From positions 125,462 through 189,461 of the forward strand of contig NZ_JAMXHT010000005.1 in the NCBI RefSeq assembly GCF_023955655.1: DNA of 64,000 bases, read 5' to 3'. Numbering within the stretch: position 1 is the stretch's first letter; the number at the start of each line of letters is the position of its first letter. The translations under genes and the position numbers were made by a program. The notes beneath the pieces are model-generated. The model did not search any database. It was given only the letters and a program-made list of their open reading frames with translations, and was not told where the DNA came from. Positions 39,846 through 49,301 of the stretch are shown here, in pieces. The DNA is from Ralstonia soli. Lineage in GTDB: Bacteria > Pseudomonadota > Gammaproteobacteria > Burkholderiales > Burkholderiaceae.

Positions 39846-42155
39846 TCATGACTGTGCGTAGGCGGGCTCGGCGGCGTCCACGCGCTCGCCATCGCTCGTC
39901 ATGTCGCTGTCGGCATCGACATTGCGGGCCTGCGCCTGATACAGCTTGTAGTACGCCCCTTCGCGCGCGAGCAGTTCATCGTGGTTGCCCACCTCGACGA
40001 TCTGGCCGCGGTCCATGACGACCAGGCGATCAGCCTTGCGCAGTGTCGACAGACGGTGCGCAATGGCAATGGTCGTGCGGCCCTGCACGAGGTTGTCGAG
40101 CGCCTTCTGGATTTCTTTCTCGGTGGTCGTATCCACCGACGACGTGGCCTCGTCCATGATCAGGATGCGCGGGTTGATGAGCAGCGCACGGGCAATCGAA
40201 ATGCGCTGGCGCTCGCCGCCTGAGAGCGCTTGGCCACGTTCGCCCACCAGCGAATCGTAGCCGTGTGGCAGGCGCAGGATGAACTCGTGTGCGTGCGCAG
40301 CGCGCGCGGCGGCAACGATCTCTTCGCGCGTGGCATCGGGTTTGCCGTAGGCGATGTTGTCCGCAATCGTGCCGAAGAACAGGAACGGCTCCTGCAGCAC
40401 GAGGCCGATGTTGCGGCGGAATTCCGAGATGGGCAGCGAGCGGATGTCGACACCGTCCACCCGGATCGCGCCTTCCGATACATCGTAGAAACGGCAGATC
40501 AGGTTGACGAGCGTGCTCTTGCCAGAGCCGCTGTGGCCCACCAGGCCGATCATCTCGCCTGGCTGGATCGACAGGTTCAGGCCGCGGATCACCGCCCGGT
40601 TGCCGTAGCGGAAGCCCAGATCGCGCAGCTCGATCGCGCCATTCACCTTCTCCAGGTGCGTGGGCTTGGCGGGCTCCGGCACGCTCGACACGTGGTCGAG
40701 GATGTCGAAGATCCGCTTGGCGCCGGCCGCGGCTTTCTGCGTGACCGACACGATACGGCTCATCGAATCCAGCCGCGTATAGAAACGGCTGATATAAGTC
40801 AGGAACGCCACCAGCACACCCACGGTGATGGCGCTGTGGCTGACTTGGTAGATCCCGAAGATCCACACCACAAGCAGGCCGATCTCGGTCAGCAGCGTCA
40901 CCGTCGGGCTGAACATCGACCACACCGAGTTGACGCGGTCGTTGATGGCCAGGTTGTGCTTGTTGGCCTCGGCAAAGCGCGTGACTTCGCGCTTTTCCTG
41001 CGCGAACGCCTTGACCACGCGGATGCCCGGAATCGTATCGGCCAGCACGTTGGTGATTTCCGACCAGATCCGGTCAATCTTCTCGAAGCCGTGGCGCAGG
41101 CGGTCGCGCACCAGGTGGATCATCCACGCGATGAAGGGCAGCGGCACCAGCGTGACGAGCGCCAGCCACGGGTCGATCGACACCAGGATCACCGCCGTCA
41201 TCGCGATCATCAGCACGTCGGTGGCGAAGTCGAGCAGGTGCAATGACAGGAATACGCTGATCCGGTCGCTCTCGGAGCCGATGCGCGCCATCAGGTCGCC
41301 GGTGCGCTTGCCGCCGAAGTATTCGAGCGACAGCTTGAGCAGGTGCTCGTACGTGGTGGTGCGCAGGTCGGCGCTGATGCGCTCGGACACGCGCGCCAGC
41401 AGGTAGGTGCGCGCCCAGCCCAGCGCCCACGCCACCAGTGCGGCACCGAACAGGCCCGAAAGGTAAAGCGCGACCAGGCTGTAATCGACCGGCTTGCCGT
41501 TCTGGAACGGGATCAGCACGTTGTCCATCAGCGGCATGGTCAGGTACGGCGGCACCAGCGTAGCGGCGGTGCCGAGCAGCAGCAGGGCGAAGCCGGCCGC
41601 CAATTCCCACTGGTACGGCCGGGCGAAGCGCCACAGGCGCAGCAGCGCCCACGTGGACGGCGGTTGCTCCAGCTCGCGGCTGCACTGTGGGCAGGTGTCT
41701 TCGCCGGGCGGCAGCGGCGCCTTGCAGGTCGGGCAGACGTCGTCGTCGACCTGCGTGGCGGGTGCGCCCTCGGTCAAGGCGTTGCGGCGCGCTTCGAACA
41801 CGTCGGCCAGCCGCAGGGCGTCGGTGTTGTGGCCCAGCGTGTAGCGCCAACTGGCAAGGCGGCGCCGGCCGTCAGTCAGCTCCAGCGTGCCCACGCCGGC
41901 ATGGTCGGTGTGCGATAGCGTCATGCCGGGGACGATGTCCCAGCTTTGCAAGTCCTTCTCGCCGGGGGCGCGCCCGATCAGGCGGCGATTCGTAACAACC
42001 AGCCACCCTTGGGTAAAATGCAGCCTTGCGTCCAGATCCAGCTGCAGTCCGGCCAGGACGGTTTCCTCAGGAGCGAGGCTCGTGTCGAGCTCGGCACTCC
42101 AGGGGGCCCGGATGGGCTCGGTAGCGGGGACGGACGTCGGGGAGGACTGGGTCAT
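39846..42155 (-). CDS. Cyanophycin-associated ABC transporter (fused permease/ATPase)
   Basis: This is a 769-residue exporter-type half transporter. Residues 1-170 are cytoplasmic and include a zinc ribbon, CPTCK...CPQC (about 137-156). A six-helix ABC membrane domain follows (about 190-480), then the ATPase with GHSGSGKST (Walker A), LSGGERQRIS (signature), ILIMDEATSSVD (Walker B) and the H-loop AIAHRLST. It is coupled to the DUF1854 gene and divergent from cphA'. The transported compound is unknown. ATG 42155 is chosen; the frame continues to 42284. Confidence 0.9.
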   Translation of the reverse strand: MTQSSPTSVPATEPIRAPWSAELDTSLAPEETVLAGLQLDLDARLHFTQGWLVVTNRRLIGRAPGEKDLQSWDIVPGMTLSHTDHAGVGTLELTDGRRRLASWRYTLGHNTDALRLADVFEARRNALTEGAPATQVDDDVCPTCKAPLPPGEDTCPQCSRELEQPPSTWALLRLWRFARPYQWELAAGFALLLLGTAATLVPPYLTMPLMDNVLIPFQNGKPVDYSLVALYLSGLFGAALVAWALGWARTYLLARVSERISADLRTTTYEHLLKLSLEYFGGKRTGDLMARIGSESDRISVFLSLHLLDFATDVLMIAMTAVILVSIDPWLALVTLVPLPFIAWMIHLVRDRLRHGFEKIDRIWSEITNVLADTIPGIRVVKAFAQEKREVTRFAEANKHNLAINDRVNSVWSMFSPTVTLLTEIGLLVVWIFGIYQVSHSAITVGVLVAFLTYISRFYTRLDSMSRIVSVTQKAAAGAKRIFDILDHVSSVPEPAKPTHLEKVNGAIELRDLGFRYGNRAVIRGLNLSIQPGEMIGLVGHSGSGKSTLVNLICRFYDVSEGAIRVDGVDIRSLPISEFRRNIGLVLQEPFLFFGTIADNIAYGKPDATREEIVAAARAAHAHEFILRLPHGYDSLVGERGQALSGGERQRISIARALLINPRILIMDEATSSVDTTTEKEIQKALDNLVQGRTTIAIAHRLSTLRKADRLVVMDRGQIVEVGNHDELLAREGAYYKLYQAQARNVDADSDMTSDGERVDAAEPAYAQS

Positions 42156-42432
42156 GATCGGCGCAAAGAACTCAAAAAGCGCGTCCAAATGGCCCCAAAA
42201 ACAGCCCAAAACGGGAAAAGGACGAACATAAATCGGAGCAATGGTGCGGGTCGCGCGTCTGGCGGCCCAAAATTTTGCTCGCAAGTATACATAGCCGCGC
42301 GACCCCGGCGTTTGACGCGCTGCACAACGAGCTTCCAGCTCAAGAGGTCAACGCCAACGCCGTTGTAACGTTATTGAAAGGTTAGGCTCCGATTTCTCGG
42401 GCGTTTCGCCCACTGCTTTCCAAGCAAATTCG

Positions 42433-45111
42433 ATGAAGAAGAAGGACATTGAGATTCTCGATGTCATGTCGCTGCGCGGCCCGAATATGTGGACATATCG
42501 GCCTGTGCTGGAGGCATGGGTCGACATTGGTGAACTGGAGGATTTCCCCTCCAACACGATTCCCGGGTTTTACGAACGCCTGTCGACATGGCTGCCCACG
42601 CTGATCGAGCATCGCTGCAGCCCCGGCGTGCGCGGCGGTTTCCTGATGCGCCTGCAGGAAGGCACGTGGCCCGGCCACATCCTGGAGCACGTCACCCTGG
42701 AGCTGCAGAACCTGGCCGGCATGCCGGGCGGTTTCGGCAAGGCGCGCGAGACCCCGGTCCGCGGCGTGTACAAGGTCATCGTCCGTGCCTGGCACGAACA
42801 GGTGACGCGCGCTGCGCTGGCGGCCGCGCGGGACTTGGTCATGGCCGCCATTGAAGACCGCCCCTACGATGTGGATGCGACCGTCGAACGCTTGCGCGAC
42901 CTGGTGGAAGAGCACTGCCTCGGCCCCAGCACGGCATGCATCGTCGACGCCGCTACGGAGCGCGGTATTCCGTCGATTCGCCTGTCCGACGGCAACCTTG
43001 TGCAGCTCGGCTACGGCGCGCGCCAGCGCCGCATCTGGACGGCCGAGACCGATCGCACCAGCGCCATCGCCGAATCCATCTCGCGCGACAAGGACCTGAC
43101 CAAGAGCCTGCTGCAATCGTGCGGCGTGCCTGTGCCGGAAGGCCGCATGGTCGACAGCGCCGAAGACGCCTGGGACGCCGCCGAAGACATCGGCGTGCCG
43201 GTGGTGGTCAAGCCGTACGACGGCAACCACGGCCGTGGCGTGTTCACGAACCTGATGACGCGCGAAGAGGTGGAAACCGCCTACGCCGTGGCCATTGAGG
43301 AGGGCAACGGCGTGATCGTCGAGCGCTTCGTCTCCGGCAACGAACACCGCCTGCTGGTGGTGGGGGGCCGCGTGGCGGCGGCGGCCATGGGCGAGACGGC
43401 TTCGGTCGTGGGCGATGGCACCTCCACCATCGACGCCCTGATCGAATCGCAGATCAACGCCGACCCGCGCCGTGGTCCCACCGAAGAGCATCCGCTGAAC
43501 CCCGTGCGCCTGGATTCCGCCGCTCTGCTGGAACTCAAGCGCCAGGGCTATGCCGACGGCAGCGCCGTGCCGCCCGCTGGCCGCACCGTGCTGATCCAGC
43601 GCAACGGCAACGTCGCCTTTGACGTGACCGACCGTGTGCATCCGAGCGTGGCGGCCCATGCGTCGCTGGCGGCGCGGGTGGTCGGTCTGGACATTGCCGG
43701 TGTAGACCTCGTGGCCGAAGACATCTCGCGCCCGCTGGACGAACAGCGGGGCGCCATCGTGGAAGTCAACGCCGGGCCGGGCCTGCTGATGCATATCCGA
43801 CCGGCCGAGGGCGAACCGCGCCCCGTGGGCCGCGCGATTGTCGATCACCTGTTCTCCGACAAGGATGGCGCGCAAGGGGGGGAACAAGACAGTGGCCGCA
43901 TTCCCATCGTCGGCATCACGGGCACCAACGGCAAGACCGTGGTCGCCAAGCTGGTGGCGCAACTGCTGCAGCTGTCGGGCAAGCACACGGGCCTGGGCTG
44001 CAGCGACGGCCTGTTCCTGGACCGACGCCAGGTTGAAGCTGGGCACCAAGGCGGGCGCCGCGGCGACCGCGCTGCCTGGGATGCCTGCCACCGCATCCTG
44101 ATGAACCGCGCGGTGGAAGCCGCCGTATTCGAAAGCGATAGCGGCATGATCCTCTCGCAGGGGCTGCCGTATGACCGCTGCCAGGTCGGTGTGGTCACCA
44201 ATTTCGGCAAGCCGGACCACCTGGGCGATTTCTACGTCGAAGACGACGACCGCATGTATAGCGTCCTGCGCACGCAGATCGACGTGGTGCTGAAAACCGG
44301 CGTGGGTGTACTCAACGCCGCCGACGCGCGCTTGGTCGAGATGGCCGAGCTGTGCGACGGCGAGGTGATCTTCTTCGCCTTGTCGGGCGACCTGCCCGCC
44401 ATTGCTGCGCACCGCGCTGCGGGCAAGCGCGCTGTGTTTGTGCGTGACGGCAAGGTGGTGCTCGCCACCGGCGCGAGTGAAGTGGCGCTTGCCGACGTGT
44501 CGGCCATCCCGCTCGCCTACGGCGGCCGCGTGCCGTTCCAGGTCGAGAACGTGCTGGCCGCCGTGGCCACCGGCTGGGCGCTGGGCATTTCGAATGACCT
44601 GATCCGCGCCGGCATTGTCACGTTCGACGTGGGCCAGGTGGACGTGCCGGGCCGCTTCACGCTGTTCCAGCACAGCGGCGCCACGATCGTGGTGGACGAC
44701 GCGCACAACGCATCGGCACTCGAGGCACTGGCTGGCGCGCTGGAACACTTCCCGGCCAAGCGCCGCACGCTGGTGTTCGGCGCCGGCCTGCAACGCCGCG
44801 ACGAAGACCTCGTGGCGCAGGGCACCGCCATCGGCCAGGCCTTCGACCGCGTGCTCCTGTGCGAAGACACGAGCGTCCAGCGCGAGCAGTCCGAGGCGCA
44901 GGCGCACGCGCTGCTCAAGCAAGGGCTGCAGGCTGGGGGCCGCGTGGCCGAGATCGTGGTCGACGGAGGCAAGCGCCGGGATGCCGTGGAAGCGGCCCTG
45001 TCGCAGCTCGCGGCCGGTGATCTGCTGGTCCTGCAAGGCGACGAATGCGCGATCGAGGCCACCGTCGAACAGGTACACCAGTGGATGGGCCGCGCGGAAC
45101 AGCGCGCCTGA
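42433..45111 (+). CDS. cphA': Cyanophycin synthetase paralogue CphA'
   Basis: This 892-residue enzyme has the cyanophycin synthetase layout: N domain (1-160; DVMSLRGPNMWTYRPVLEAW), ATP-grasp domain (about 220-480; VVVKPYDGNHGRGVF) and Mur-ligase-like domain (about 490-890). The P-loop G497-TNGKT is kept. However, the motif ETARGG of the partner reads ESDSGM (567-572), and HNP reads HNA (H758-N-A760). The Mur-ligase (arginine-adding) half may therefore be altered or inactive. In this group two synthetase genes lie in tandem, and the division of labour is unclear. 30 bp separate it from cphA. Confidence 0.9.
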   Translation: MKKKDIEILDVMSLRGPNMWTYRPVLEAWVDIGELEDFPSNTIPGFYERLSTWLPTLIEHRCSPGVRGGFLMRLQEGTWPGHILEHVTLELQNLAGMPGGFGKARETPVRGVYKVIVRAWHEQVTRAALAAARDLVMAAIEDRPYDVDATVERLRDLVEEHCLGPSTACIVDAATERGIPSIRLSDGNLVQLGYGARQRRIWTAETDRTSAIAESISRDKDLTKSLLQSCGVPVPEGRMVDSAEDAWDAAEDIGVPVVVKPYDGNHGRGVFTNLMTREEVETAYAVAIEEGNGVIVERFVSGNEHRLLVVGGRVAAAAMGETASVVGDGTSTIDALIESQINADPRRGPTEEHPLNPVRLDSAALLELKRQGYADGSAVPPAGRTVLIQRNGNVAFDVTDRVHPSVAAHASLAARVVGLDIAGVDLVAEDISRPLDEQRGAIVEVNAGPGLLMHIRPAEGEPRPVGRAIVDHLFSDKDGAQGGEQDSGRIPIVGITGTNGKTVVAKLVAQLLQLSGKHTGLGCSDGLFLDRRQVEAGHQGGRRGDRAAWDACHRILMNRAVEAAVFESDSGMILSQGLPYDRCQVGVVTNFGKPDHLGDFYVEDDDRMYSVLRTQIDVVLKTGVGVLNAADARLVEMAELCDGEVIFFALSGDLPAIAAHRAAGKRAVFVRDGKVVLATGASEVALADVSAIPLAYGGRVPFQVENVLAAVATGWALGISNDLIRAGIVTFDVGQVDVPGRFTLFQHSGATIVVDDAHNASALEALAGALEHFPAKRRTLVFGAGLQRRDEDLVAQGTAIGQAFDRVLLCEDTSVQREQSEAQAHALLKQGLQAGGRVAEIVVDGGKRRDAVEAALSQLAAGDLLVLQGDECAIEATVEQVHQWMGRAEQRA

Positions 45112-45141
45112 ACCCCACAAGCACAACGGAAAGCCGACTGT

Positions 45142-47721
45142 ATGGAAGTCTCTCGTATCCGCGCCCTGCGCGGCCCGAATCTCTGGTGTCGTCACACGGC
45201 CATCGAAGCCATCGTGGCGTGTTCGGATCATTCGCTCCTGCTGACCGAACTGCCGGGCTTTGAAGATCGCCTGCGGGCGCGCTTCCCGGCCATCGGTCCG
45301 CTGCGCCCGGACGACGAAGCCGATGCGCCATCGATGGCGCATGCACTGGAAGCCGCCGCACTCGGCCTGCAGGCCGCTGCGGGCTGCCCGGTGACTTTTG
45401 GCCACACCGAGCCCACGCTCGAACCCGGCACCTACCAGGTGGTGGTCGAATACAGCGAAGAGGAGGTCGGGCGACTGGCGTTCGAGCTGGCCGGCCAGCT
45501 CTGCCTGGCCGCGCGCGACGACCTGCCGTTCGATCTGGACGACGCGCTGCATCGCCTGCGCGAGCTCGACGAAGACGTGCGCCTGGGGCCGAGCACCGGT
45601 TCCATCGTCTATGCGGCCGTGGCGCGCGGCATTCCATACCGCCGGCTGACGCAGGGGTCGATGGTGCAGTTTGGCTGGGGCAGCAAGCAGCGCCGCATCC
45701 AGGCCGCCGAGACTGACATGACCAGCGCCGTGGCCGAGTCCATCGCGCAGGACAAGGATCTGACCAAGACCCTGCTGCACGCGGCCGGCGTGCCGGTGCC
45801 GCTCGGCCGTTCCGTCACCAGCGCCGAAGAGGCCTGGGAAGCCGCGCAGGAAATCAACGGCCCGGTGGTGGTCAAGCCGCGCGACGGCAACCAGGGCAAG
45901 GGCGTGGCGGTGCGCATCCGCACCCGCGAAGAAGTGATGACGGCCTACGAGGTAGCAGCCGACATTTCATCGGACGTGATCGTCGAGCGCTATATCCCGG
46001 GCCACGATTTCCGCCTGCTCGTGGTGGGCAAGCATCTGGTGGCGGCTGCGCGCCGCGACCCGCCGCAAGTCATCGGCGATGGAAAGCACACCGTGCGTGA
46101 GCTGGTCGACGAAGTGAACCGTGACCCGCGCCGCGGCGAAGGGCATGCCACATCGCTCACCAAGATCCGCTTTGACGACATCGCGCTGGCCACGCTTGCC
46201 AAGCAGGGCCTCTCTGCCGACGCCGTGCCGCCCAAGGGCACGCGCGTGGTCTTGCGCAACAACGCAAACCTTTCCACCGGTGGCAGCGCGACCGACGTGA
46301 CCGACGACGTCCATCCGGCCATCGCCGCACGCGCCGTGGCAGCCGCGCAGATGGTCGGCCTCGACATCTGCGGCGTGGACGCCGTGTGCGAAACGATGCT
46401 CAAGCCGTTCGAGGACCAGGCCGGCGGCATCGTCGAGGTGAATGCCGCGCCTGGCCTGCGCATGCACCTGCAGCCGTCGTACGGCAAGGGTCGCGCAGTG
46501 GGCGAAGCCATCGTCTCGACGATGTTTGCCGACGGCGATGACGGCCGCATCCCTGTGGTGGCGGTCTCCGGCACCAACGGCAAGACGACGACGGTGCGCC
46601 TGATCACGCATTTGCTGGCCACAAGTGGCCTGCGCATGGGCATGACCGGCACCGACGGCGTGTATATCCGAGGCCAGCGCATCGACACCGGCGACTGCAG
46701 CGGCCCGCGCAGCGCGCGCAACGTGCTGATGCATCCGGACGTGGACGCTGCCGTCTTCGAAACCGCGCGCGGCGGCCTGTTGCGCGAGGGCCTGGCCTTC
46801 GACCGTTGCGACGTGGCCGTGGTGACCAACGTGGGCGAGGGCGACCACCTGGGCCTGAACTACATCAGCACGGTCGAGGACTTGGCCGTGCTCAAGAGCG
46901 TGATCGTGCAGAACGTGGCGCCGCACGGCATGGCCGTGCTCAACGCCGCTGACCCGATGGTCGCGCGCATGGCCGACGGGTGCCCCGGCTCCGTCACCTT
47001 CTTCGCGCAGGACGCTAGCCTGCCGACCATGGCACTGCACCGCGCTCAGGGCAAGCGCGTGGTGTTTGTCGATGGCGGCGAGATCGTGGCCACCGAAGGC
47101 AGCAATACGGAAATGCGCGAAACGCGCATCGCACTGGCCGACATTCCGCTCACGCGCAACGGCACGATCGGTTTCCAGGTCGAGAACGCGATGTCGTCGA
47201 TTGCCGCAGCGTGGGCGCTGGGCATCGACTGGGCGGTCATCCGCCGCGGGTTGGCCACGTTCGTGAACGATGCCGCCACGGCGCCGGGGCGCTTCAACCT
47301 GTTCGACTACAAGGGCGCTACGCTGATTGCGGATTACGGCCACAACCCGGATGCCATCCAGGCGCTGTGCAACGCCGTGGCCACCATGCCGGCGCAGCGC
47401 CGGTCGGTGGTGATCAGCGGTGCGGGCGATCGTCGTGACGAGGACATCCGCAAGCAGACGCAGATCCTCGGCGGTGTGTTTGATGACGTCGTGCTGTATG
47501 AGGATCAGTGCCAGCGTGGCCGTGAGGATGGTGAAGTGTTAGCGCTGCTGCGTGAAGGGCTGCAGGGGGCGCAACGCACTAGCCGCATTGATGAGATTCG
47601 CGGTGAGTTTCTGGCTATCGATACGGCGTTGGGGCGGTTGCAGCCTGGTGATCTTTGCTTGATCTTGATTGATCAGGTGGAGGAGGCGCTGGAGCATATT
47701 GCTAAGCGCGTTGCTGAATGA
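45142..47721 (+). CDS. cphA: Cyanophycin synthetase CphA
   Basis: CphA makes multi-L-arginyl-poly-L-aspartate, a nitrogen store. The 859-residue protein has the N domain (MEVSRIRALRGPNLWCRHTA), ATP-grasp (VVVKPRDGNQGKGVAV), which adds Asp to the backbone, and the Mur-ligase-like domain, which adds Arg. All expected motifs are intact: G477-TNGKTTT, ETARGGLLREG (540-550) and DYGHNPDAI with H734. No cyanophycinase or isoaspartyl dipeptidase is present in the window. A terminator follows at 47727. Confidence 0.95.
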   Translation: MEVSRIRALRGPNLWCRHTAIEAIVACSDHSLLLTELPGFEDRLRARFPAIGPLRPDDEADAPSMAHALEAAALGLQAAAGCPVTFGHTEPTLEPGTYQVVVEYSEEEVGRLAFELAGQLCLAARDDLPFDLDDALHRLRELDEDVRLGPSTGSIVYAAVARGIPYRRLTQGSMVQFGWGSKQRRIQAAETDMTSAVAESIAQDKDLTKTLLHAAGVPVPLGRSVTSAEEAWEAAQEINGPVVVKPRDGNQGKGVAVRIRTREEVMTAYEVAADISSDVIVERYIPGHDFRLLVVGKHLVAAARRDPPQVIGDGKHTVRELVDEVNRDPRRGEGHATSLTKIRFDDIALATLAKQGLSADAVPPKGTRVVLRNNANLSTGGSATDVTDDVHPAIAARAVAAAQMVGLDICGVDAVCETMLKPFEDQAGGIVEVNAAPGLRMHLQPSYGKGRAVGEAIVSTMFADGDDGRIPVVAVSGTNGKTTTVRLITHLLATSGLRMGMTGTDGVYIRGQRIDTGDCSGPRSARNVLMHPDVDAAVFETARGGLLREGLAFDRCDVAVVTNVGEGDHLGLNYISTVEDLAVLKSVIVQNVAPHGMAVLNAADPMVARMADGCPGSVTFFAQDASLPTMALHRAQGKRVVFVDGGEIVATEGSNTEMRETRIALADIPLTRNGTIGFQVENAMSSIAAAWALGIDWAVIRRGLATFVNDAATAPGRFNLFDYKGATLIADYGHNPDAIQALCNAVATMPAQRRSVVISGAGDRRDEDIRKQTQILGGVFDDVVLYEDQCQRGREDGEVLALLREGLQGAQRTSRIDEIRGEFLAIDTALGRLQPGDLCLILIDQVEEALEHIAKRVAE

Positions 47722-47726
47722 GTTGG

Positions 47727-47763
47727 AACCCCGGTTGAGTGATCGCCGGGGTTTTGTTTTTGT
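47727..47763 (+). terminator. Rho-independent terminator after cphA
   Basis: Stem aaccccgg / ccggggtt (8 bp) with an 11-base loop is followed by ttgttttt. Confidence 0.9.
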
Positions 47764-47781
47764 GGTCCATCCCCGTTTCGT

Positions 47782-47813
47782 GCCCGGCAGGGGATGAAAC
47801 CACGAGTGCACCA
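47782..47813. repeat. Second copy of the dispersed intergenic repeat word
   Basis: 'cccggcaggggatgaaac' plus '..gtgcacca' repeats the sequence at 934-964 with three mismatches in 31 bases. It lies between the cphA terminator and the end of the deaminase gene, without the CTTTCTTTG hairpin seen at the first copy. Confidence 0.6.
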
Positions 47814-47893
47814 TTCGGCGTCGAGCGCCGCGCCATGCGTGCCGGAGAACGCTTCTGCGACACACATGGCGTAGCGGCTCGGCACCTGATCCA

Positions 47894-49282
47894 TCAGGCA
47901 CACGCCATCAGATCCGCCACGCCCTGGCTGGCCTCGGCGCGGATGCTTGCCACATCCAGCCCGCACACCACACCTTCGTCCACCACCACGCGGCCAGCGA
48001 TGATGCTGGTGCGCACGGTGATGGGCTCGCCGGCCGCCACCGGCGCGAGCGCCGGGTCGTGGAAGCCGTAGAAGCGCGGGTGGTTGATGTCGTAGAGCAC
48101 CAGATCGGCCGCTTGGCCGACTTGCAGCGTGCCGACTTCGCCCAGGCCCAGCACGCGCGCACCGCCGGCCGTGGCCCAATGGATGACGTCTTCGGCCGTG
48201 GTGGCGCTGGCGCCCTGTGCGGCACGGTGGATCAGCCAGGTGGTGTTGACTTCGCCGGTCATGCTGCCCGATTCGTTCGACGCCACGCCATCCACCCCCA
48301 GCGACACCGGCACGCCGGCCGCGGCCATTTGCGGCACCGGTGCGATGCCGCTGCCCAGCCGGCTGTTGCTGACAGGGCAGTGCGCGATACCCGTGCCGGT
48401 TTGCGCGAGCATGCGGATCTCTCCGGGCTGCAGGTGCACCATGTGCGCGAACCAGACGTCCGGCCCCAGCCACTCGTGCTCGGCGACGAACTCGACCGGC
48501 AGGCAGTTGTACTTCTCGCGGCAGAAGCGCACGTAGTTGTCGGTTTCTGACAGGTGCGTGTGCATGCGCAGGTTCAGCGCGCGTGCCACGTGCGCCATTT
48601 CCGCCAGCAGGGCCGGCGGCAACGAGAACGTGGGCGTGGTCGGGGCGACCACCACGCGGCGCATCGCGTCAGGGGCCTCGTCGTGATAGCGATTTTTGAG
48701 CCGCTCGATGTCGGCCACCATCTGGTCGAACGTCTCGGGCTGCAGCGCCGTCTTCGAGAAACCCGGGTGGCTGCTGGCCGATTCAACGGCGCCACCGCGG
48801 CACAGTACAAAGCGCATGCCGAACTCGTCGGCCACGTCGAACAGCATGTCGCCCGACTCGGTGCTGCCGCCGGCGTGATAGAGGTAGTGGTGATCGGCAC
48901 ACGTGGTGGCGCCCGACAGCAGCAACTCTGCCATGCCCAGGCGCGCGGCAGTGCGCATCAGCGCCGGCGTGAACAGCGGCAGGCGCGGATACGGCACGCT
49001 GGCGAGCCACCCCTGCAGGTCCTGGTTCATGCCTTCCGGCACGGCCTTGAGCAGGTTCTGGAACAGATGATGGTGCGTGTTGATCCAGCCCGGGTAGACG
49101 AGGCAGTCGCTGGCGTCGATCACGCGCTCGCCGGGGCGGGGCATGAGGTCGGGGCCCATTTCGGCGATGCGGCCGCCGGCGATGCGGATGTCGACGGCGC
49201 CCGCGCGCGCGGCGTCACCGCGCAGGCCGGTCATGACCGCCATGGGGCGGCGGATCAGGATGTCTTGCGGCGTGTTGTGCAT
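47894..49282 (-). CDS. 8-oxoguanine deaminase / hydroxydechloroatrazine-ethylaminohydrolase-like amidohydrolase
   Basis: This 462-residue metal-dependent hydrolase of the amidohydrolase superfamily has metal and catalytic motifs NTHHHLFQNL (HxH), HTHLSETDNY, HCPVSNSRLGSG and LGVDGVASNESG. The sequence fits the group around AtzB-like and 8-oxoguanine deaminases that remove amino groups from purine or triazine rings. It sits behind an NCS2 nucleobase permease (20 bp), so imported purine bases are the likely substrate. ATG 49282 is chosen; GTG 49309 overlapping the permease stop is possible. Confidence 0.88.
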   Translation of the reverse strand: MHNTPQDILIRRPMAVMTGLRGDAARAGAVDIRIAGGRIAEMGPDLMPRPGERVIDASDCLVYPGWINTHHHLFQNLLKAVPEGMNQDLQGWLASVPYPRLPLFTPALMRTAARLGMAELLLSGATTCADHHYLYHAGGSTESGDMLFDVADEFGMRFVLCRGGAVESASSHPGFSKTALQPETFDQMVADIERLKNRYHDEAPDAMRRVVVAPTTPTFSLPPALLAEMAHVARALNLRMHTHLSETDNYVRFCREKYNCLPVEFVAEHEWLGPDVWFAHMVHLQPGEIRMLAQTGTGIAHCPVSNSRLGSGIAPVPQMAAAGVPVSLGVDGVASNESGSMTGEVNTTWLIHRAAQGASATTAEDVIHWATAGGARVLGLGEVGTLQVGQAADLVLYDINHPRFYGFHDPALAPVAAGEPITVRTSIIAGRVVVDEGVVCGLDVASIRAEASQGVADLMACA

Positions 49283-49301
49283 GGAGGTGTCCGGTGGAAA
49301 G

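Noticed and set aside
42382-45780. 1132-codon minus-strand ORF opposite cphA'
   Set aside because: Antisense shadow; no conserved motifs, and the plus strand codes for a full cyanophycin synthetase.
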